Source: Bacilli bacterium
Lineage (GTDB): Bacteria > Bacillota_I > Bacilli_A > RFN20 > CAG-826
Assembly (NCBI GenBank): GCA_017618495.1
Contig: JAFZUD010000172.1
Span: forward strand, 1 to 5,396
DNA: 5,396 nucleotides
Reading direction: 5' to 3'
Made by a program: the position numbers and the translations under genes. The first letter of the stretch is position 1. The number at the start of each line of letters is the position of its first letter. The notes under the pieces are model-generated. The model did no database searches and was not told the DNA's origin. It saw only the letters and a list, made by a program, of their open reading frames with translations. Shown here in pieces: positions 1 through 4,521 of the stretch.

Positions 1-1
1 C

Positions 2-1030
2 AAGATCCTCAAAAACCGCGAACTCATCCCTCAGGATGTCGTCGACAAAATCCTCAAGAGCGTCGACGGTGTCAAAGCTTTCTGCAACCAAGAAGCCGAG
101 AAAGCCGACGAATACCATGAGAAGCTTGGCGACAGTAAAAAGAAGTGGACACCATACCAGACCATCGAGCAAAGAATCAGAAAAGGCGAGCAGATCGCCC
201 CAACCCTCAGCAAAGAGAGACAAGAGATCCTCAACAAGATCGATCAGCTTGAAAGAGAGGGCCGCTTCGATGTTGATGTTGAGAACGATCCGCCATTCAC
301 CCACCTCATGCCAGGGGATGTCGATTACTTACGCAAGAAGTGGTCGAGCAAGCTCAAGACCTTCTGGGCGAATTACTATTCCAACCTCTATTTCAAACAC
401 CAGATCAAAAAAGGTCGCATCATCCTTGATGGCGTCACTGGCCTTCAGAACCTTAGAAGCGTCAAGAAAGGCGCGGTCATCACCGCCAATCATTTCTCGC
501 CATACGACAGCATCCCGATTCATCTCATCTGCAAGAAGTACGCGAGAAACAAGAAGCTTTTCAAAATCATCAGGGAAGGCAACTACACGATGCCAGGCCT
601 TTACGGCTTCTTCCTTAGAAACTGCTACACCATGCCTCTTGCCACGAACCCGACCGTCCTTAGGGAATTCCTTAAATCGGTCGACACCGTCTTAACAAAA
701 GGCAACCTCCTCCTCATCTACCCAGAGCAGTCGATGTGGTGGAATTACCGCAAACCAAAACCTCTTAAGAAAGGTGCTTTCGTCTTCGCGGCGAAGAATA
801 ACGTCCCGATCATCCCAACCTTCATCACCATGCGCGATACCGAGCAAGTCGATGAGAATGGCGCTTTCATCCAAGCCTATACCCTCCACATCCTTGAACC
901 TATCTATCCTGACGTCTTCCTTAGCCAGGCTGAGAACGTCATGATGATGATGAAGGCCAACGAGGAAGCCTGGAAAGACGTCTACGAGAGAACCTACGGC
1001 ACGAAACTCACTTACCTAACCGAGAAATAA
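2..1030 (+). CDS. PlsC-like lysophospholipid (1-acylglycerol-3-phosphate) acyltransferase, 5'-truncated by window edge
   Basis: The frame is open from the left edge to TAA at 1028-1030, giving 342 residues with no start visible, so the true N-terminus lies outside. An internal ATG at 308 is not the likely start, because the 102 codons before it form a plausible charged helical protein in the same frame. Family signs: NHFSPYD at residues 163-169 is the H(X)4D catalytic motif of glycerolipid acyltransferases; EGNYTMPG at about 192-199 occupies the second block; YPEQ at about 240-243 sits where FPEG is usual; VPIIP at about 268-272 is the last block. The family transfers an acyl chain to lysophosphatidate or a similar lysolipid at the cytoplasmic membrane. 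Odd points are the long N-terminal region, Glu-Gln instead of Glu-Gly in block III, and a run of four Met near the end. It is probably co-transcribed with the next gene, one base away. The family is secure; the acceptor lipid is not known. Confidence 0.88.
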   Translation, partial: KILKNRELIPQDVVDKILKSVDGVKAFCNQEAEKADEYHEKLGDSKKKWTPYQTIEQRIRKGEQIAPTLSKERQEILNKIDQLEREGRFDVDVENDPPFTHLMPGDVDYLRKKWSSKLKTFWANYYSNLYFKHQIKKGRIILDGVTGLQNLRSVKKGAVITANHFSPYDSIPIHLICKKYARNKKLFKIIREGNYTMPGLYGFFLRNCYTMPLATNPTVLREFLKSVDTVLTKGNLLLIYPEQSMWWNYRKPKPLKKGAFVFAAKNNVPIIPTFITMRDTEQVDENGAFIQAYTLHILEPIYPDVFLSQAENVMMMMKANEEAWKDVYERTYGTKLTYLTEK

Positions 1031-1031
1031 G

Positions 1032-1640
1032 ATGCTTCTATATTCGATCATCATCCTCATCTGTTCGGCGATAACCATCACGCTAAACATCTTCCTTAAC
1101 CCGCAGTTCCAAGATATGCCTTGGCTCTACGCGGTTTTGGTCCTCGCTTTCGTCGTTGGCGCGGTCCTTATCGACGCTCTTGTCGCCATCATCATCAGGA
1201 AACTCCCTGAGAAATGGTTCCAAAAAGACAAAGGCATCTTCAAAACCAGCGACGCCGAGATGAAGTTCTTCCGTTTCCTCAAGGTCCAGAAGTGGAAGAA
1301 CCATGTCCCTGAACTTGGCTCATTCACCGGCTTCCATAAGAACAAGGTGGCTAGCCCCTTCGACAACGAATACATCGGACGCTTCATCTTGGAAGCAAGG
1401 TATGGCGTCGCCATCCACGTCTGGAGCGTCCCTGCCTCGTTCCTCTTGATCCTCTGTGACTTTGGAATGTATACGGGAAGTTCCAACATCTGGCTAACGA
1501 TCGCTTTGCCTGTCGCGGTGATCAACGCTATCTTGATCGTCCTTCCTGCCTTCGTCCTGAAGTTCAATCTCCCAAGACTCATCGCCATCTACAACAACAA
1601 CGTCATCCTCGAAAAGCGCAAAGAAGAGGAACAAAAATAG
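1032..1640 (+). CDS. CrtO-family (glycosyl-diaponeurosporenoate acyltransferase-like) membrane protein
   Basis: A 202-residue integral membrane protein. Hydrophobic helices lie at about 3-22, 32-55, 127-143 and 154-175, with a polar loop at 56-126 and a charged C-terminal tail. Recalled motifs of Staphylococcus aureus CrtO match in order: VQKWKNHVPELGSF at 85-98 (CrtO has a V-R-K-W-K block), EARYGVAIHVW at 121-131 (CrtO E-x-x-R/K-x-E-x-x-H-W region), and FNLPRL at 178-183 (CrtO YNRPRL). CrtO acylates the glucose of a carotenoid in staphyloxanthin synthesis, but no carotenoid gene is visible here, so a glycolipid or other lipid acceptor is equally possible. The gene starts one base after the acyltransferase stop; no clear Shine-Dalgarno is seen, which suggests translational coupling. 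A terminator follows directly. Family assignment is from motif memory, not a search; the substrate is inference. Confidence 0.75.
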   Translation: MLLYSIIILICSAITITLNIFLNPQFQDMPWLYAVLVLAFVVGAVLIDALVAIIIRKLPEKWFQKDKGIFKTSDAEMKFFRFLKVQKWKNHVPELGSFTGFHKNKVASPFDNEYIGRFILEARYGVAIHVWSVPASFLLILCDFGMYTGSSNIWLTIALPVAVINAILIVLPAFVLKFNLPRLIAIYNNNVILEKRKEEEQK

Positions 1641-1669
1641 AAAAATCCGCTGCAAAAAGCGGGTTTTTT
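1641..1669 (+). terminator. Intrinsic terminator of the acyltransferase operon
   Basis: The hairpin begins at the base after the CrtO-like stop. The left arm 1641-1651 pairs with 1658-1668 around a 6-nt loop (GCAAAA), with a CCGCT/AGCGG core and one G-T wobble, and runs into six T residues. It separates the lipid operon from purC. Confidence 0.88.
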
Positions 1670-1674
1670 CTTTA

Positions 1675-1688
1675 TGTAACCGCTATTA
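1675..1688 (+). promoter_or_regulatory. Operator-like motif upstream of purC (TGTAACCGCTATTA)
   Basis: This site agrees at 11 of 14 positions with TGAAAGCGCTTTTA upstream of the PurF-family gene (4144-4131, minus strand). It has the same orientation relative to its gene, and its end is also exactly 24 nt from the -10 hexamer. The central CG with flanking TGnAA resembles operators of LacI-family regulators such as CcpA cre sites. The role as an operator is inferred from this repetition and spacing. Confidence 0.55.
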
Positions 1689-1691
1689 TGT

Positions 1692-1718
1692 TTGAATTGA
1701 AAAAGTAGGACATATAAT
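1692..1718 (+). promoter_or_regulatory. purC promoter
   Basis: A perfect TATAAT at 1713-1718 is the -10 box. The -35 region is poor: TTGAAT at 1692-1697 matches TTGACA at four of six positions but leaves only a 15-nt spacer. Initiation near 1725 would give a leader of about 22 nt before ATG 1747, too short for a riboswitch. The weak -35 next to the operator-like motif fits control by a DNA-binding protein. Confidence 0.7.
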
Positions 1719-1733
1719 CAAATTGATATAAAT

Positions 1734-1739
1734 GGAGAT
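1734..1739 (+). promoter_or_regulatory. purC ribosome binding site
   Basis: GGAGAT at 1734-1739 contains GGAG, 9 nt before ATG 1747. It decides the start: an in-frame ATG at 1732 has no Shine-Dalgarno and would sit almost at the predicted transcription start. Confidence 0.7.
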
Positions 1740-1746
1740 ATCAAAA

Positions 1747-2607
1747 ATGAAACCTATCAAAGAAGGAAAAGTCAGAGAGATCTACGATAACGGCGATACC
1801 TTAATCATGGTCGCGACTGACCGCATCAGCTGTTTTGACGTCATCTTACATAACGTCGTCACGGGCAAAGGCAAAGTCTTAACCCAAATCTCAAAGTTCT
1901 GGTTTGATTACACAAGCGACATCTGCAAGAACCACATGGTCAGCTGCGATGTCAAAGACATGCCTGAATTCTTCCAAAACGACAAATACGAAGGAAGAAC
2001 GATGATGTGCAAGAAGCTCACCATGCTTCCTATCGAATGCATCGTCCGTGGCTACATCACCGGAAGCGGCTGGGCCAGCTATCAGAAAAACGGCACGGTC
2101 TGCGGCATCACCCTTCCAAAAGGTTTAGTGGAATCCGATAAGCTTCCTGAACCGATCTACACCCCATCCACCAAAGCGGAGATCGGCGATCACGACGAGA
2201 ACATCTCCTTCGAAAGATCGGTTGAGGTCCTTGAAAAGGAATTCCCAGGCAAAGGCCTTGAATACGCGACCAAATTAAAGGAATACACCATCGCCCTCTA
2301 TAAGAAATGCGCTGACTACGCCCTCACAAAAGGCATCATCATCGCCGACACCAAATTCGAATTCGGCCTTGATGAGAATGGCGAAGTCGTCGTCGCTGAT
2401 GAGATGCTTACCCCAGATTCATCGAGATTCTGGCCTCTTGAAGGATATGAAAGAGGAAAGAGCCAGCCATCCTTCGATAAGCAATTCGCCAGAGATTGGC
2501 TTAAGTCCAATGAACATGACTGGACCCTTCCAGAAGAGGTCGTCGAGAAGACCATCGCTAAATATCTCCAAGGTTACGAACTCTTAACCGGCAAGCCTCT
2601 CAAATAA
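1747..2607 (+). CDS. purC: Phosphoribosylaminoimidazole-succinocarboxamide synthase (SAICAR synthase)
   Basis: This cytosolic purine enzyme joins CAIR and aspartate, using ATP, to form SAICAR. With the chosen ATG the protein has 286 residues. It begins MKPIKEGKVREIY, the usual N-terminal substrate-site strand of PurC. Both family signatures are present: LPIECIVRGYITGS at 94-107 and ADTKFEFG at 200-207, followed by DEMLTPDSSRFW. The length and the extended C-terminal part fit the longer PurC type (about 290-300 residues) rather than the roughly 240-residue type of Bacillus subtilis. An upstream in-frame ATG (1732) would add five residues but lacks a ribosome site. The gene has its own promoter and terminator and faces the PurF-family gene, which carries a matching operator-like motif. 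Identification is secure. Confidence 0.97.
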   Translation: MKPIKEGKVREIYDNGDTLIMVATDRISCFDVILHNVVTGKGKVLTQISKFWFDYTSDICKNHMVSCDVKDMPEFFQNDKYEGRTMMCKKLTMLPIECIVRGYITGSGWASYQKNGTVCGITLPKGLVESDKLPEPIYTPSTKAEIGDHDENISFERSVEVLEKEFPGKGLEYATKLKEYTIALYKKCADYALTKGIIIADTKFEFGLDENGEVVVADEMLTPDSSRFWPLEGYERGKSQPSFDKQFARDWLKSNEHDWTLPEEVVEKTIAKYLQGYELLTGKPLK

Positions 2608-2621
2608 CAAAATCGCAAATG

Positions 2622-2651
2622 AAAAGACCCGTATGATTACGGGCCTTTTTT
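2622..2651. terminator. Bidirectional intrinsic terminator between convergent purC and the PurF-family gene
   Basis: The left arm 2622-2633 (AAAAGACCCGTA) pairs with 2638-2649 around the 4-nt loop TGAT, with a single A-C mismatch in the stem. It ends in a T run on the plus strand and, because the left arm begins with AAAA, in a T run on the minus strand too. It starts 14 nt after the purC stop and ends 5 nt from the opposing stop, so one hairpin can serve both genes. Confidence 0.87.
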
Positions 2652-2656
2652 ATTAC

Positions 2657-4060
2657 TTATTCTCTGCCATCCCAGCAGTAGGTGCAGATCTTTTCAGGAT
2701 CCATCTCAACAGCTTCTTTGAGATCATCGAGCCTCATGTAGCGAAGAGAAGTGAAGTTAAGCTTTTTGCGGATGCACTCGACCATGTTGGCATATTCTTT
2801 GCTATCAGGGTTGAGATACTTCTTGATCGTCTCTGGCTCAACGTTTCCTTCAAGTTCCATGATGGCGCGCCTTGCGATTAGCTCCATCTCGCTAGTGGAA
2901 GCGGAGAAGTTAAGGTATTTGCAGCCATAAAGGATTGGAGGGCAGGAGGAGCGGACATGAACCTCAGCGGCGCCGGACTTATAAAGGAATTCCGTCGTCT
3001 CTCTCATCTGGGTGCCTCTGACGATTGAGTCATCGATGAGAAGAAGCTTCTTGCCATCGATCAAATCGTGGATTGGGATGAGCTTCATGTGGGCGATGAG
3101 ATTACGTTTGGTCTGAATCGTCGGCATGAATGAACGAGGCCAAGTAGGGGTATATTTGACGAATGGCCTTTGGAATGGGATGCCTGAGGCGTTTGAGTAG
3201 CCGATCGCGGCTCCAAGGCCGGAATCAGGGACGCCGGCAACGGAATCGGGTTTGACGTTATCGCGTTTGGCGATGAATTCGCCGCACTTGCATCTTAGTT
3301 TCTCGACTGTCAGTCCCTCGTAGACGGTTGACGGATAGCCATAGTAGATCCAAAGGAAGGTGCAGATTCGCATCTTGTTCCCTGGTTCGACTAGAGTCCT
3401 AAGGCCTGTGTCAGCGTTGATGACCGCAATCTCGCCTGGGCCAAGATTCTTATAAGCCGTATATCCTAAATTGATGAAGGCAAACGATTCAAAAGAAACG
3501 CAATATGCGTCGTCTTTTTTGCCGATGACGACAGGGGTTCTGCCATATTTGTCTCTTGAGCAGTAGATGCCCTTCTCATTGAGAAGGATGACGGTCATTG
3601 ATCCTTCAATGACTTCTTGGACGTATTGCAAACCTTCGATGAGGTTTTTCTTTTGGTTGATGATGCTGGCGATGAGCTCGGTGCTATTGATATCGCCAGT
3701 TGAGGTTTCGAGGAAGTGGGCGTTGTTGGTGAGGAATCTCTCTTCGAGCTCTTTGGCGTTGTTGATTTTGCCAACGCATGTGATGGCGTAGGTGCCGTGG
3801 TTAGATCTCACGACGAGAGGCTGGGAATCGAAATCGGAAATGCATCCGATGCCCATGTTGCCTTTCATCTCCGCGGCTTCTTTTTCGAATTTGGTTCTGA
3901 AAGGTGAGTTCTCAATCTTATGGATTGCTTTGTTGATTTTGCCATCTTTCCAAACGGCCAAACCCGCTCTCCTAGTACCTAAATGTGAGTGGTAGTCGAC
4001 CCCGTAGAAAAGGTCAAACACACAGTCGCTTTTGCCGACAACTCCGAAAAATCCGCCCAT
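2657..4060 (-). CDS. purF: PurF-family amidophosphoribosyltransferase homologue with degenerate glutaminase site
   Basis: A 467-residue protein, the usual PurF length. Canonical PurF uses glutamine and PRPP to make phosphoribosylamine, the first step of purine synthesis. The C-terminal phosphoribosyltransferase half looks intact: GVPDSGLGAAIGY at 276-288 and the PRPP loop LLLIDDSIVRGT at 339-350. Cys233, Cys380, Cys459 and Cys462 align with the four 4Fe-4S ligands of Bacillus PurF. The N-terminal class II glutaminase half is altered: the protein begins MGGFFGVVG instead of MCGIFG, so the nucleophile Cys is Gly; the HxRYST segment with the glutamine-binding Arg reads GCISDFDSQ at about 72-80; and the HNGNLVN oxyanion segment reads CVGKINN at 95-101. 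ATG 4060 is the only possible start, since an in-frame TAA lies five codons upstream. I recall similar MGGFFG-type homologues in Clostridia and Bacteroides, so this is probably a subfamily and not a sequencing error. Its amine source and exact product are unproven. Confidence 0.85.
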   Translation of the reverse strand: MGGFFGVVGKSDCVFDLFYGVDYHSHLGTRRAGLAVWKDGKINKAIHKIENSPFRTKFEKEAAEMKGNMGIGCISDFDSQPLVVRSNHGTYAITCVGKINNAKELEERFLTNNAHFLETSTGDINSTELIASIINQKKNLIEGLQYVQEVIEGSMTVILLNEKGIYCSRDKYGRTPVVIGKKDDAYCVSFESFAFINLGYTAYKNLGPGEIAVINADTGLRTLVEPGNKMRICTFLWIYYGYPSTVYEGLTVEKLRCKCGEFIAKRDNVKPDSVAGVPDSGLGAAIGYSNASGIPFQRPFVKYTPTWPRSFMPTIQTKRNLIAHMKLIPIHDLIDGKKLLLIDDSIVRGTQMRETTEFLYKSGAAEVHVRSSCPPILYGCKYLNFSASTSEMELIARRAIMELEGNVEPETIKKYLNPDSKEYANMVECIRKKLNFTSLRYMRLDDLKEAVEMDPEKICTYCWDGRE

Positions 4061-4066
4061 AGATGT

Positions 4067-4073
4067 TCCTTCT
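4067..4073 (-). promoter_or_regulatory. Ribosome binding site of the PurF-family gene
   Basis: AGAAGGA on the minus strand lies 6 nt before ATG 4060. With the in-frame stop just upstream it fixes the start, which matters because this start places Gly where PurF normally has catalytic Cys. Confidence 0.8.
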
Positions 4074-4100
4074 TATCTTGTGCTTCCTGCACTTTCTCAT

Positions 4101-4129
4101 TTTATAGGGAGGAAAAAGAGGGGATAAAG
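4101..4129 (-). promoter_or_regulatory. Promoter of the PurF-family gene
   Basis: TATAAA (minus strand, 4106-4101) is a -10 box with five of six consensus bases. The -35 region around 4129-4124 (CTTTAT) is poor, as at purC. Predicted initiation near 4094 gives a leader of about 34 nt. The operator-like motif lies directly upstream. Confidence 0.55.
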
Positions 4130-4146
4130 ATAAAAGCGCTTTCATC
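4129..4146. promoter_or_regulatory. LacI-family-like palindromic operator upstream of the PurF-family gene
   Basis: GATAAAAGCGCTTTCATC is an 18-bp palindrome with one mismatched pair (4132/4143) and a perfect AAAGCGCTTT core at 4133-4142. Read towards the PurF-family gene it contains TGAAAGCGCTTTTA (4144-4131), which fits the cre consensus TGWAANCGNTNWCA at all but one position. It shares sequence, orientation and 24-nt spacing to the -10 with the purC site. It could also affect the divergent ACT gene. Function is inferred. Confidence 0.6.
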
Positions 4147-4162
4147 AAAAAAATATTTTTTT
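4147..4162. repeat. Perfect AT palindrome (seven A, TA, seven T)
   Basis: AAAAAAATATTTTTTT is a 16-bp perfect palindrome lying directly beside the operator-like site, on its far side from the PurF-family promoter. With no GC stem it is not a terminator. Its A and T tracts could bend DNA or act as an UP-like element for either divergent promoter. Confidence 0.5.
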
Positions 4163-4167
4163 CAGGT

Positions 4168-4196
4168 TTTCGAGAGGGTGTTTCTTAGACTATCAT
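4168..4196 (+). promoter_or_regulatory. Possible promoter of the ACT-UPF0210 operon
   Basis: TATCAT at 4191-4196 is the best -10 candidate. TTTCGA at 4168-4173, 17 nt upstream, is a poor -35. The overlapping TTTATA at 4196-4201 is an alternative -10. A promoter must lie in this gap because the upstream gene points the other way, but its exact position is uncertain. Confidence 0.35.
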
Positions 4197-4225
4197 TTAT
4201 ACGACAAAAGCCCCAAAAGAGTGGA

Positions 4226-4233
4226 AGAAGGAG
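4226..4233 (+). promoter_or_regulatory. Ribosome binding site of the ACT-domain gene
   Basis: AGAAGGAG lies 6 nt before ATG 4240. It is one of the strongest Shine-Dalgarno sequences in the window and supports this start. Confidence 0.8.
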
Positions 4234-4239
4234 CCTATC

Positions 4240-4509
4240 ATGAAAGCTATCATTTCAGTCGTTGGCAAAGATACGGTCGGTATTTTAGCCGCTGTCGCAA
4301 CCAAATGCGCAGAATACAAAGTCAACATCCAAGACGTCAACCAGACCATCATCGATGAGCTCTTCACTATGTACATGGTCGTCAGCATCGATAACCTGAC
4401 GATCGATTTCACTTCCTTCGTTGATGAGATCCACAAAGTGGGTGAGGAGAAGAATCTCAAGATCGAATGCATGCATGAAGACATCTTCAACCTCATGCAC
4501 AAAATCTAA
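4240..4509 (+). CDS. ACT-domain protein of the UPF0237 family
   Basis: An 89-residue protein consisting of a single ACT domain. It begins with a beta strand and the ligand-site loop MKAIISVVGKDTVGILAAVA (1-20), then helix 1, then VNIQDVNQTIIDELFTMYMV (28-47), the typical second and third strands, followed by a second helix and a tail. ACT domains bind amino acids or other small molecules and often dimerise; this family resembles the N-terminal part of GcvR-type regulators, but there is no DNA-binding or enzyme domain, so its role is unknown. It is complete, has a strong ribosome site, and is followed after 12 nt by the UPF0210 gene, an arrangement I recall in streptococci (SP0238-SP0239) and Clostridia. 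It probably senses a ligand for, or binds, the UPF0210 protein. Family secure; function inferred. Confidence 0.95.
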   Translation: MKAIISVVGKDTVGILAAVATKCAEYKVNIQDVNQTIIDELFTMYMVVSIDNLTIDFTSFVDEIHKVGEEKNLKIECMHEDIFNLMHKI

Positions 4510-4521
4510 TTGGTGAGAAAA

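Noticed and set aside
36..695. A 219-codon plus-strand reading frame rich in Ser, Arg and Thr
   Set aside because: It is the shifted frame of the acyltransferase gene; its composition is typical of a shadow frame and the overlapping frame carries real family motifs.
939..952. Four consecutive ATG codons in the acyltransferase gene as a repeat or start cluster
   Set aside because: They are in frame inside the protein with no ribosome site nearby; this is only a short Met run.
1127..1588. A 153-codon minus-strand reading frame
   Set aside because: It lies wholly opposite the CrtO-like gene, shows no recognisable motif and has no ribosome site that I can see.
4061..4100. A purine riboswitch in the leader of the PurF-family gene
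   Set aside because: The predicted leader is only about 34 nt, too short for a purine aptamer, and no aptamer-like stems or terminator hairpin are present. The purC leader is shorter still.
4129..4146. Calling the palindrome a definite CcpA catabolite (cre) site
   Set aside because: It fits the consensus well, but other LacI-family proteins bind similar sites, and its repetition before purC points equally to a purine regulator. No regulator gene is in the window.
4147..4162. The A/T palindrome as a terminator
   Set aside because: It has no GC-rich stem, and it lies upstream of both divergent genes where no transcript needs to end.
3989..4243. A plus-strand frame covering the gap before the ACT gene
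   Set aside because: It runs through the promoters and both palindromes, overlaps the start of the PurF-family gene, and has a low-complexity sequence with no motif.
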